Origin: Cyanobacteria bacterium UBA5018
GTDB lineage: Bacteria; Cyanobacteriota; Cyanobacteriia; PCC-6307; Cyanobiaceae
Assembly: GCA_002396505.1 (NCBI GenBank)
Contig: DGYA01000003.1
Coordinates: forward strand, 2,539 to 47,824
Direction of reading: 5' to 3'
DNA length: 45,286 nucleotides
Position numbers and translations under genes: made by a program. The notes below the pieces were generated by a model, which saw only the letters and a program-made list of their open reading frames with translations, did not search any database and was not told where the DNA came from. Positions 33,161 through 40,691 of this stretch are shown in pieces (positions within the stretch are counted from its first letter, which is position 1; each line of letters begins with the position of its first letter).

Positions 33161-33904
33161 CTAACGGAATGAGGCAACACTAGGGCCGTAGGGGCCTTTT
33201 GGTGCCACCGCCCGCCGCCGCCGCTGGTTTTCAGCTATTTCGCGCTGGTTTTGAGCCAATGCCCGCTGGCTTTCATTTATTGCCCGCCGGCTTTCAGCTA
33301 GTGCTCGCCGGCTTTCAATCTGTGCTCGCTGGCTTTCAACTAGTGCTCGCCGGCTTTCAGCCAGTGCTCGCTGGCTTTCAATCTGTGCTCGCTGGCTTTC
33401 AGCCATGGCCCGCAGGATCCGGGCTGGATCAAGCCAGCTGCCCCGGTACCGCAGACCCCAGTGCAGGTGGGGGCCCGTTGTGCGGCCACTCATGCCCACC
33501 TGGCCGATTGGTTGGCCCGCCCGCAGCCACTGGCCAGGCACCAGGGTCACGGGGCCGCTACGCAAACTGCCCGCCTCGACCCTGCCGGCCAGGTGGCAGT
33601 ACACGTGCTCGTAGGCCCCAGAACGAATCACCAGGCCGACGCCGCAGCCCTCATCGTTAATTACGTCTTGCACCACTCCTGTCCACCAGCTGCGGATCGA
33701 TGTGCCGAGGGGAGCGGCTATGTCCAGGCCGTGGTGCCATTCGGCACTGCCCCCGGCACCAATACGGCTGCCGTAGTGGCTGGTGTAGCTGATGAATTGA
33801 CTGACTGGAAACACCCCTGCATGCCAGGCGCCTACCGGCTGGGCGGCCGCAGCAGGCAGCTGCAGTGCCCCCAGCAGACCCAGTATTAAAAGCAAGCTTC
33901 TCAT
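33161..33904 (-). CDS. M23 family peptidase with C-terminal repeat helix
   Basis: A 247-residue protein. A signal peptide covers residues 1-21. The LytM/M23 zinc motifs are HHGLD (H57, D61) and HLHW (H146, H148), so it should cut peptide bonds in peptidoglycan or act as a regulator of amidases in the periplasm. From about residue 168 to 230 the chain is nine seven-residue repeats such as ESQRALA and ESRRALV, very polar and probably helical, coded by a 21-bp minisatellite. The end is basic (RRRRAVAPKGPYG). It lies 91 bases after hemH; its stop touches the possible GTG start of ilvB. Confidence 0.9.
   Translation of the reverse strand: MRSLLLILGLLGALQLPAAAAQPVGAWHAGVFPVSQFISYTSHYGSRIGAGGSAEWHHGLDIAAPLGTSIRSWWTGVVQDVINDEGCGVGLVIRSGAYEHVYCHLAGRVEAGSLRSGPVTLVPGQWLRAGQPIGQVGMSGRTTGPHLHWGLRYRGSWLDPARILRAMAESQRAQIESQRALAESRRALVESQRAQIESRRALAESRRAINESQRALAQNQREIAENQRRRRAVAPKGPYGPSVASFR
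33223..33411. repeat. 21-bp tandem repeat, 9 units, in M23 peptidase gene
   Basis: Nine units of the type GCTGGCTTTCAATCTGTGCTC, at 21-base steps from 33223. The first half (GCTGGCTTTC or GCCGGCTTTC) is nearly constant; the rest alternates between AATCTGTGCTC, AACTAGTGCTC and AGCCAGTGCTC. On the coding strand each is one seven-residue repeat. Confidence 0.95.
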
Positions 33905-33995
33905 TGGCAGGATGCTGCTGGTTGAGCAGATCTGTGCCTGGCTTTGCTTTACCTGGAAGGTGCTTGCCAGGCTGTTCATCGCCAGATTTTTTAGT

Positions 33996-35171
33996 TCAGA
34001 GCAGGCCGAGTGCATGCAGCGGTCCGTGGCCGCTGATCAGCTCCAACAGGAAGGCGGAAAAGCCCACCATCGCCAGCCGACCATTCCACACTTCTGAGCT
34101 GTTGTTCCATCCCCAGGCCCATTTGTCCTGGGGATAGAGCTTCACCTTTTGAGGTAGCTCGGCCGCCTGGTCCAGGTTCACCTCTGGTCCGGCCAGGGCC
34201 CGCTGCACCAGATCGGCCAGGCCACGGATGAAGGAGGGGGTGATGTCCAGGGCCGGCACCCGCCGGAAGTTGGTGATGCCGGCCTCGGTGGCAATCTCCC
34301 GATACTCGATATCGATTTCTTCGAGGGTCTCGATGTGCTCACTCACGAAGCTGATCGGCACCACCACCAGATCCTTCACCCCCTGCTCCCCCAGCTGATG
34401 CAAGGCCTCATCGGTGTAGGGCTTCAGCCATTCCACCGGACCCACCCGGCTCTGGTAAGCAAGCGTGTAGGGGTTGCCATGGCCCAGATCTTCAGCCAAC
34501 TGGCCCATGATCAAAGCGGCGCAGGTTTCGATTTCCCGCTGATAGGGATCGCCCGCTTCCTCCACGTAGCTCTTTGGTACCCCATGGGCACTGAAGAACA
34601 CGTGGGCCGTGGCCGGATCGGGACAGGCGCTTATGTCTCTGGCAATCAGTTCTGCCATCGCTTTGAGGTATCCCGGGTCATCGAAATAGCTGCGAATACA
34701 GCGGATTGGCAGTTTGCAGAATTTTGGATCCGCTTGCCTTAGGCGATTCAGCTCGCGGAAGCTGGAGCCACTGGTGCTGATCGAGAAGTGGGGGTAGAGG
34801 GGCAGCACCACCACTTCGTCGATGCCATCGGCCTTGATGTCAGCCACCGCCGACTCGGTGAACGGGTGCCAGTAGCGCATCGCCACGTAGCTGGTGGCCT
34901 CGATGCCGCGGCTGCGCAGTTCGCTCTGCAGTTCACGCGCCTGCTGCTCGGTGATCCGGCGCAGCGGTGAACCGCCGCCGATGGAGCGGTAGGCCTCTTG
35001 TGATTTTCCAGCTCGCAGGCTGCTGATCAACCAGGCGAGGGGCTTTTGCAGGGCTGGATTCGGCAGCCGAATGATCTCCGGATCCGAAAACAGGTTGTAG
35101 AGAAAAGGACCCACGTCCTGGATCCGCTCCGGACCACCGAGGTTCAGCAGCAGCACGCCCACCTTGGCCAT
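33996..35171 (-). CDS. hemH: ferrochelatase with C-terminal chlorophyll-binding (HLIP) domain
   Basis: A 391-residue protein. The ferrochelatase part begins 'KVGVLLLNLGGPERIQDV' and has 'LPLYPHFSISTSGSS', the catalytic-histidine region 'FFSAHGVPKSYVEEAGD' and 'VPISFVSEHIETLEEID'. It inserts iron into protoporphyrin IX. The last ~45 residues (KWAWGWNNSSEVWNGRLAMVGFSAFLLELI) are a membrane helix with the E-x-x-NGR-x-AM-x-GF chlorophyll-binding motif of high-light-inducible proteins, normal for cyanobacterial ferrochelatase. ATG 35171 is used; the frame is open to 36191 only because it runs antisense through the recombinase gene. Confidence 0.97.
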   Translation of the reverse strand: MAKVGVLLLNLGGPERIQDVGPFLYNLFSDPEIIRLPNPALQKPLAWLISSLRAGKSQEAYRSIGGGSPLRRITEQQARELQSELRSRGIEATSYVAMRYWHPFTESAVADIKADGIDEVVVLPLYPHFSISTSGSSFRELNRLRQADPKFCKLPIRCIRSYFDDPGYLKAMAELIARDISACPDPATAHVFFSAHGVPKSYVEEAGDPYQREIETCAALIMGQLAEDLGHGNPYTLAYQSRVGPVEWLKPYTDEALHQLGEQGVKDLVVVPISFVSEHIETLEEIDIEYREIATEAGITNFRRVPALDITPSFIRGLADLVQRALAGPEVNLDQAAELPQKVKLYPQDKWAWGWNNSSEVWNGRLAMVGFSAFLLELISGHGPLHALGLL

Positions 35172-35333
35172 GCCCTCTTTCCGTCCGCCGCGTGAACTGT
35201 GAGCGTAACCCTGCTGCCCCATCAGCTGGCCAATCCGAACTGATGGCAAATTGCGTGCCTGGGCGATACCGTCGGTCGCGACTGGCCTGACAGCGGTTTT
35301 CCATCGCCCTAGGGCTGCCCGCCCAAGCCTGCC

Positions 35334-36635
35334 TTGCTCCTGGAACCATCGGCCCCCACCCTCCCCGCAGGCAATGGCTTTGCAGGCAATGGCTTTGCGG
35401 GCAATGGCTTTGCGGGCAATGGCTTTGCGGGCAATGGAGATGCCGGCTCCAGCAACGGGCTGGATGGCCAGCTGCAGCTGCTCAATGCCAATTTGGCCGC
35501 CGGTGGAGTGGCATTGCGGCTTGAGCGCCGTGGCGAGCGCCTGGGCCTGAGGGGGCCGCTGCCCTGCCGCCAGGGCAGCGGCCGGCGACCTGTGCAGCGC
35601 ATTTCCCTGGGTTTGCCGGCCAATGCCGTGGGCCTGGAGCGAGCCCAGCAGCAGCTGCGGGAACTGCTTCAGCAGCTGCAGCGGGGAAGCTTCAGCTGGG
35701 AGCGCTGGTCGCTGGCCCCCAGCGCCTCCGCCAGGTCGATCTCCAGGGCGGAGTCGACGCCGGCGATCGCCACGGCCCTGGAGGGCTTTGAGCGGGCTTT
35801 TTTTGCCGACCCCCGCCGCCGCCGCAATCCCGCCGGCAGCCGCACCACCTGGACTGCGGCCTATCTCCCCTACCTGCGCCGCCTGGCCAGCAGCGCCGAG
35901 GCCCAGGGGCTCCCCTTGGATATTCCCCTGCTGGAGTTTGTGCTGGAGAGCTATCCCCTGGCCAGCCGTGGTCGCCAGCAGTGCGGTACCGCCCTGGCCG
36001 CCCTGGCCCGGCATCTGCAGTTGCGCTTGCCGGCCGACTGGGGGGAGCGGGCCAGTGGTTATGGGCTGCATCGCGCCCAGTTTCGCCAGTTGCCCAGCGA
36101 TGCCCAGATCCTGGCGGCGGTGGAGCGCATCCCCAACCCCGGCTGGCGGTTGGCCTATGGGCTGATGGCCACCTATGGCCTGCGCAATCACGAGCTGTTC
36201 TTCAGCGATCTGACGGCCCTGGCCCCCGGGGGCGATCGGGTGATCCGGGTGCTACCCACCAGCAAGACCGGCGAGCATCAGGTGTGGCCCTTCCAGCCCG
36301 ATTGGGTGAACTCGTTTGAGCTGGAGCGGCTGGGGCTGGATCGGGGCCTGTTGCCGCCGGTTTGCACAGACCTGCGCCGCACCACCTTGCAGCAAGTGGG
36401 GCGGCGGGTGGCCGAACAGTTCCGCCGTTACGAGCTGCCCCTGGCCCCCTACGACCTGCGCCATGCCTGGGCGGTGCGCACCATTCACATCGGCCTCGCC
36501 GATACGGTGGCCGCCCGGATGATGGGCCACTCGGCGGCGATTCATACCCGCACTTATCACCACTGGATCACCCGCCGCGACCAGCAGCAGGCGGTGGATG
36601 CGGCCTTGGCGCGGCGAGCTGCCGCCCCTCGCTAA
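35334..36635 (+). CDS. tyrosine recombinase-type protein in a housekeeping neighbourhood
   Basis: A 433-residue protein. The catalytic domain holds R284 (YGLRNHELF), K311 (TSKTGEH), R376, H399 (MMGHSA) and the nucleophile Y408 (HTRTYHHW). The HxxR box reads Y373-D-L-R, so its histidine is replaced by tyrosine. A core-binding-like helical part covers about residues 145-240. No excisionase, attachment repeat or phage gene is near; neighbours are hemH, cobO and pyrH, so it may be a chromosomal, domesticated recombinase. The frame starts at TTG 35334, and residues 12-36 are GNGFA repeats from a 15-bp array. No in-frame ATG is found near the start, so the true start is uncertain; a GTG near residue 59 is possible. 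Confidence 0.88.
   Translation: MLLEPSAPTLPAGNGFAGNGFAGNGFAGNGFAGNGDAGSSNGLDGQLQLLNANLAAGGVALRLERRGERLGLRGPLPCRQGSGRRPVQRISLGLPANAVGLERAQQQLRELLQQLQRGSFSWERWSLAPSASARSISRAESTPAIATALEGFERAFFADPRRRRNPAGSRTTWTAAYLPYLRRLASSAEAQGLPLDIPLLEFVLESYPLASRGRQQCGTALAALARHLQLRLPADWGERASGYGLHRAQFRQLPSDAQILAAVERIPNPGWRLAYGLMATYGLRNHELFFSDLTALAPGGDRVIRVLPTSKTGEHQVWPFQPDWVNSFELERLGLDRGLLPPVCTDLRRTTLQQVGRRVAEQFRRYELPLAPYDLRHAWAVRTIHIGLADTVAARMMGHSAAIHTRTYHHWITRRDQQQAVDAALARRAAAPR
35371..35445. repeat. 15-bp tandem repeat, 5 units, at recombinase 5' end
   Basis: Units GCAATGGCTTTGCAG (35371-35385), GCAATGGCTTTGCGG three times (35386-35430) and GCAATGGAGATGCCG (35431-35445). They encode GNGFA if the recombinase starts at 35334. 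Confidence 0.95.
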
Positions 36636-36718
36636 GCCTGTGCTCGGTTCAAATTTTCCGCAGCCCGGCGGGCAGCTGGAGGCGGGCCGGCAGATTGGCA
36701 GCCATCGTGAGCTGCCCC

Positions 36719-37504
36719 ATGGCCAATTCGTCCCCTGGCGATCAACCGGCCGCGGCGGTCGCCGCCGACCTGGCCCCTGGCGATCTACCGGCCGCGGCGG
36801 TCGCCGCCGACCTGGCCCTTGGCGATCAGCCGGCTGCGCCAGGGGCCGCTGAGCTGGACCAATTGGCCGCCGAGCTCGGGCCCGGTGGCGTACTGGCCCC
36901 GGAGCCCGACCAGGATGGTTACCGCCGCCGCATGGCCCGCCGTCAACAGGTGCAGCAGCAGCGGGTCGGCGAGCGCAACCGGGAGAAGGGGCTGGTGCTG
37001 GTGTTCACCGGTGACGGCAAGGGCAAGACCACGGCGGCGCTGGGGTTGGTGCTGCGCACCCTCGGCCACGGCGAGCAGGTGGCGGTGGTGCAGTTCATCA
37101 AGGGGGGCTGGCAGCCCGGCGAGGCCCGGGCCCTGGAGCTGTTTGGCGATGCCCTGCATTGGCATGCCCTCGGGGAGGGATTCACCTGGCAAACCCAGGA
37201 CCGCCAGCGCGATCGGATGCTGGTGCAGGAGGCCTGGCGACAGTCCTGCAGCTATCTGGCCGATGCCAAGCGCAAGTTGGTGGTGCTCGACGAGGTGAAT
37301 GTGGCCCTGAAGCTGGGCTACCTGGAGCTGGAGCAGCTGCTGGAGGGCCTGGAGCTGAGGCCCCCGCTCACCCACGTAGCCCTCACTGGCCGCGGCGCCC
37401 CCGAGGCCCTGGTGCAAAGGGCTGATCTGGTCACCGAGATGAAGTTGCTGCGCCACCCCTTCCGTGAACAGGGGGTCAAGGCCCAAGCGGGCATCGAGTT
37501 CTGA
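36719..37504 (+). CDS. cobO: cob(I)alamin adenosyltransferase, CobO/BtuR type
   Basis: A 261-residue protein. The core starts at 'GYRRRMARRQQVQQQRV' and has the P-loop 'TGDGKGKTTAALGLVLR', 'VVQFIKGGWQPGE', 'LVVLDEVNVALKLGYL' and 'HVALTGRGAPEALVQRADLVTEM', diagnostic of the CobO/CobA family that adenosylates corrin cobalt for B12. The first ~60 residues are extra: A, P, D and L-rich, formed by a 42-bp tandem repeat coding DQPAAAVAADLAPG. ATG 36719 is used. It follows the recombinase by about 80 bases. No cobalamin riboswitch was seen. Confidence 0.95.
   Translation: MANSSPGDQPAAAVAADLAPGDLPAAAVAADLALGDQPAAPGAAELDQLAAELGPGGVLAPEPDQDGYRRRMARRQQVQQQRVGERNREKGLVLVFTGDGKGKTTAALGLVLRTLGHGEQVAVVQFIKGGWQPGEARALELFGDALHWHALGEGFTWQTQDRQRDRMLVQEAWRQSCSYLADAKRKLVVLDEVNVALKLGYLELEQLLEGLELRPPLTHVALTGRGAPEALVQRADLVTEMKLLRHPFREQGVKAQAGIEF
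36740..36840. repeat. 42-bp tandem repeat, 2.4 copies, in cobO
   Basis: Two 42-base units starting GATCAACCGGCCGCGGCGGT (36740-36781) and GATCTACCGGCCGCGGCGGT (36782-36823), followed by a partial third from 36824 (GATCAGCCGGCTGCGCC). They encode a 14-residue A/P-rich repeat. Confidence 0.92.
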
Positions 37505-37573
37505 GCAAAGTGTTAGGGGGCCTTTGGAACCAGAGCAACCCAGTTGCTACGGTGCGGCAAATAACGGTGGTTG

Positions 37574-38284
37574 ATGGCTTACCAGCGCGTGCTGCTCAAA
37601 CTCAGCGGCGAAGCGCTGATGGGGGCGCAGGGCTACGGCATCGACCCGGAAATCGTCACCTCAATCGCCGCCGATGTGGCCCAGGTGGTGCAGGGCAACA
37701 CCGAAATGGCCATCGTGGTTGGTGGTGGCAACATTTTTCGCGGTCTCAAGGGCAGTGCCGCCGGCATGGATCGGGCCACGGCCGACTACGTCGGCATGCT
37801 GGCCACCGTGATGAACGCGATCACGCTCCAGGATGGCCTGGAGCGGGCTGGGGTGCCCACCCGGGTGCAGAGCGCCATCTCGATGCAGGAGGTGGCGGAG
37901 CCCTACATCCGCCGCAAGGCCATTCGCCACATGCAGAAGGGGCGGGTGGTGATCTTCGCCGCCGGCACCGGCAATCCGTTTTTCACCACCGACACCACGG
38001 CGGCCCTGCGCGCCGCTGAGATCAACGCCGATGTGGTGTTCAAGGCCACCAAGGTGGATGGGGTGTACGACAAGGACCCGGCCAAGCACGCCGACGCCAA
38101 GCGCTACGAAAGCCTGTCGTTTTTGGAGGTGCTTAGTGGTGAACTGGAGGTGATGGACGGGGCCGCCATCGCCCTCTGCAAGGACAATGCCATCCCGATC
38201 GTGGTGTTTGATCTGTTTGGGCCTGGCAACATCGCCCGGGCCGTGGCGGGTGAGCCGATCGGTACTCGCATCCATCCAGCCTGA
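37574..38284 (+). CDS. pyrH: UMP kinase
   Basis: A 236-residue protein of the amino-acid-kinase fold. Motifs: 'QRVLLKLSGEALMG' at the start, 'VVGGGNIFRG', 'AYVGMLATVMNA'-like region 'TADYVGMLATVMNAITLQ', 'FAAGTGNPFFTTDT' and 'VFKATKVDGVYDKDP'. It phosphorylates UMP to UDP. ATG 37574 is preferred to TTG 37571 one codon earlier. It forms a pair with frr, as in most bacteria. Confidence 0.97.
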   Translation: MAYQRVLLKLSGEALMGAQGYGIDPEIVTSIAADVAQVVQGNTEMAIVVGGGNIFRGLKGSAAGMDRATADYVGMLATVMNAITLQDGLERAGVPTRVQSAISMQEVAEPYIRRKAIRHMQKGRVVIFAAGTGNPFFTTDTTAALRAAEINADVVFKATKVDGVYDKDPAKHADAKRYESLSFLEVLSGELEVMDGAAIALCKDNAIPIVVFDLFGPGNIARAVAGEPIGTRIHPA

Positions 38285-38332
38285 TTGGTTCATCTCCCGG
38301 CCCAGCCCTCTCAATTCCAGCTACGCAGTCAC

Positions 38333-38374
38333 AGATCACAGATCACAGTTCACAGATCACAGCCCGCAGATCAA
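38333..38374. repeat. 7-bp tandem repeat, 6 units, pyrH-frr space
   Basis: AGATCAC twice, AGTTCAC, AGATCAC, AGCCCGC, AGATCAA in head-to-tail order. Heptanucleotide tandem repeats (STRR) are known from filamentous cyanobacteria. The array lies in the 124-base space between pyrH and frr, upstream of the frr start codon. Confidence 0.85.
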
Positions 38375-38408
38375 AGCCCCCTCAATCACAGCTCCCTTCC
38401 CAATCGCT

Positions 38409-38948
38409 ATGGACCTGGAAGACAGCATGCGCAAGTCGGTGGAGTCCACCCAGCGCACCTTCAACACCATTCGCACCGGCCGGGCAAATCCGAGCCTGCT
38501 GGACAAAATTAGCGTCGAATACTACGGCGCCGATACGCCGATCAAGGCTCTGGCAACTTTGAGCGCACCCGATTCCCAGACGATTCAGATACAGCCTTTC
38601 GATCGGGGCTCGATGTCACTGATTGAGAAGGCAATTTCGATGAGTAACCTGGGTCTCACCCCCAACAACGATGGCAGGGTGATCCGCATCAACATCCCCC
38701 CGCTCACCCAGGAGCGCCGCAAGGAATTTTGCAAACTTGCGGCTCAGTATGCAGAAGAGGGCAAGGTGGCCCTGCGCAATATTCGCCGAGACGGTATTGA
38801 CAGGGTTAAGAAGCTGGAGAAGGATGGCGACCTCTCGGAGGACCAGAGCCGCGATGAGCAAGCCAAGGTGCAGACACTCACCGATAAGTACATCGCTGAG
38901 TTGGAAAAGCACCTGGCTCAAAAGGAAGCCGATATTCTCAAAGTATGA
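38409..38948 (+). CDS. frr: ribosome recycling factor
   Basis: A 179-residue protein, about normal length (182-185). It has 'MRKSVESTQRTFNTIRTGRA', 'KISVEYYGADTPIKALATL', 'IQIQPFDRGSMSLIEKAI', 'VIRINIPPLTQERRKEF' and 'NIRRDGIDRVKKLEKDG', all conserved in RRF. With EF-G it splits the ribosome after termination. ATG 38409 starts MDLEDSMRKS; the frame is open to 38187 but overlaps pyrH. The stop lies within a tandem duplication (38934-38969). Confidence 0.96.
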   Translation: MDLEDSMRKSVESTQRTFNTIRTGRANPSLLDKISVEYYGADTPIKALATLSAPDSQTIQIQPFDRGSMSLIEKAISMSNLGLTPNNDGRVIRINIPPLTQERRKEFCKLAAQYAEEGKVALRNIRRDGIDRVKKLEKDGDLSEDQSRDEQAKVQTLTDKYIAELEKHLAQKEADILKV

Positions 38949-38969
38949 GCGATTCTCAAAGTATGAGCG
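38934..38969. repeat. 18-bp direct duplication at frr stop
   Basis: ATTCTCAAAGTATGAGCG is present twice in tandem (38934-38951 and 38952-38969). The first copy contains the frr stop codon; the second copy, followed by a third partial TGTGAGCG, lies just before the GTG start of the next gene. Confidence 0.88.
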
Positions 38970-38975
38970 TTAGGT

Positions 38976-40130
38976 GTGAGCGTTAATTGCGAGGTGGTGG
39001 TGGTGGGCGGCGGCGCCGCTGGCGCTGGGGCCGCCTTTCACCTGGCCGCCGCTGGTCGCCGCGTGCTGCTGGTGGATCAGGCCCAGTTCCCCCGCAGTAA
39101 GCCCTGCGGGGGCGGCATGGCTGCATCGGTGCAGCGGCTGTTCCCCTTTGATTTGCTGCCGGCGGTCGATCGGGTGATTGACCAGGTGCGCTTCACCTGG
39201 TGCCTGGAGGATCCGGTAATTGCCCCATTGCCCGGCGACGCTCCCTTCTGGATCGTGCGTCGCTCCCGCCTCGATGCCTTTCTGGCCGAGCGGGCGCTGG
39301 CGGCCGGGGCCCAGTTTGAACAGGGGGTGCGGGTGGAGCGGCTGCAGCCCGATGGCGCCGGTGGTTGGCGGCTGCTGGGTGCATGTGGGGGCCAGCCCTG
39401 GAGCGCCACCGCCCAAGCGGTGCTGATCGCCGATGGCTCGGGTTCGACATTGGCCACGGCCCATGGCCTCGGCCCCGCCAGACCCCGCTTCGCAGAAACC
39501 GTTTCGGTGGAGGTGGACTGTGAGCCCGATCAGCCCTCCACCGCCCACTTTGAATTCGGCCTGGTGAAGCACGGCTTTTGTTGGGCCTTCCCCCGCCAGG
39601 GGGGCTACAGCATCGGCGTAGGTACCTTCATCGGCAGGGATCCAGCCGATGCCGATGCCGTGTTGCGGCGCTTGCTGCCAAGTTTGGGGCTCAGCCCGGA
39701 GGCCGGCCAGCGGCGCCAGGGCCGGTTGCGCATCTGGGATGGCCAGCATCCTCTGCATGGCAGTGGCGCCGCTGCGGGGCTGCTGGTGGCCGGCGATGCA
39801 GCATCTCTCTGTGACCCCTTCCTGGCCGAAGGATTGCGGCCGGCCCTGCTCAGTGGCTGCCGGGCGGCGGCGGCCATCGATCGCTGGCTGGATGGGGAGA
39901 CCGGGGCCCTGGCGGGCTACAGCGCCCAGATGCGGGCGGAATGGGGTGAATCGATGGCCTGGGGCAAGCGCATGGCCCAGGTGTTCTATCGGCTGCCCCG
40001 GGTGGGCTATCAACTGGGGGTGAAACGGCCCACTGCCCCGCAAAGGATTGCCCAGATTCTTTCAGGGGAGATGGGCTACGGAGATATTGCCCAGCGGGTA
40101 ATCAAGCGCTTGCTGTTTAAGCGAGGCTAA
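38976..40130 (+). CDS. geranylgeranyl-reductase-type FAD-dependent oxidoreductase
   Basis: A 384-residue flavoprotein starting with GTG. FAD motif 'VVVVGGGAAGAGAAFHLAAAG', then 'KPCGGGMAASVQRLFP' and the late 'LLVAGDAASLCDPFLAEGLRPAL', a pattern of the geranylgeranyl reductase family. Chlorophyll-type ChlP is about 400-450 residues with fuller matches; this one is shorter and may act on another isoprenoid, quinone or lipid. The exact substrate is unknown. It lies 27 bases after frr and could be cotranscribed. The start region has been reshaped by the 18-bp duplication. Confidence 0.88.
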   Translation: MSVNCEVVVVGGGAAGAGAAFHLAAAGRRVLLVDQAQFPRSKPCGGGMAASVQRLFPFDLLPAVDRVIDQVRFTWCLEDPVIAPLPGDAPFWIVRRSRLDAFLAERALAAGAQFEQGVRVERLQPDGAGGWRLLGACGGQPWSATAQAVLIADGSGSTLATAHGLGPARPRFAETVSVEVDCEPDQPSTAHFEFGLVKHGFCWAFPRQGGYSIGVGTFIGRDPADADAVLRRLLPSLGLSPEAGQRRQGRLRIWDGQHPLHGSGAAAGLLVAGDAASLCDPFLAEGLRPALLSGCRAAAAIDRWLDGETGALAGYSAQMRAEWGESMAWGKRMAQVFYRLPRVGYQLGVKRPTAPQRIAQILSGEMGYGDIAQRVIKRLLFKRG

Positions 40131-40224
40131 CCACTCTTGCATCATGAGATCGGTGAGATATGCGGTTTATCGATGTTCTTCGAGTAAGCCTGGAATTTTA
40201 TTTCTATCTTATTGCTGGCTTTGA

Positions 40225-40602
40225 TCAGATTTTGGTGCAGTCTTTGAGTTGACGCAGGCGCTGGTCGATCGAGGCTAGTAGCTCGAGGGCGAACATTGGT
40301 GCCTCCTGTACGGCAAATAGAAATTTTTCTCGGTTCATTACTAGTATTCGACAGTCTGTGATGGCCTTGGCGTCGCCATAGCGGCGATGTTCGGGGGTCA
40401 CTAGGGCGCCGGCGCCAAAAACATCGCCCGCCTCGATATCTTCGTGGGCCTGGTCGCCGTTCCAGCTCAGTTGTACCATTCCCTCCAGCAACCCGTACAT
40501 GCATTCGCCATTTTCGCCGGAGTGGAAGATAAGTTCACCTGCTGGCACGCTAATCACTTCGCCCTTATTGGCTAGGGCGCGCATGGTATCAAGGGCATTC
40601 AT
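40225..40602 (-). CDS. cyclic nucleotide-binding domain protein
   Basis: A 125-residue protein consisting of one cNMP-binding (CRP-type) domain: 'VISVPAGELIFHSGENGECMYGLLEGMVQL', 'IEAGDVFGAGALV' and 'RILVMNREKFLFAVQEAP'. It lacks the C-terminal helix-turn-helix of CRP regulators, so it is not expected to bind DNA by itself. The phosphate-binding cassette is only partly conserved. It may sense cAMP or a small ligand and act on a partner. It is downstream of the transaldolase gene on the plus map but on the same minus strand, about 90 bases from it. Confidence 0.88.
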   Translation of the reverse strand: MNALDTMRALANKGEVISVPAGELIFHSGENGECMYGLLEGMVQLSWNGDQAHEDIEAGDVFGAGALVTPEHRRYGDAKAITDCRILVMNREKFLFAVQEAPMFALELLASIDQRLRQLKDCTKI

Positions 40603-40691
40603 GGAGATTGGCTGGGAGACAACAGAGATTTGCGAAAGATTTGGCTGGCTTGCCCAGGGCCTGGATCAATACCCAGGGCTCTGGCCAATGC

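Noticed and set aside
33996..36191. 731-residue minus frame as a long ferrochelatase
   Set aside because: The part upstream of 35171 is antisense to the recombinase gene and contains repeated ARKAI peptides from the 15-bp array. Ferrochelatase similarity starts at MAKVGVLLLNLGG.
35334..36635. Prophage or integrated element
   Set aside because: Only the recombinase is present; neighbours on both sides are core metabolic genes, with no phage structural gene, tRNA or attachment repeats.
36719..36739. Cobalamin riboswitch before cobO
   Set aside because: Only about 80 bases separate the recombinase stop from cobO and no B12-box-like sequence was seen.
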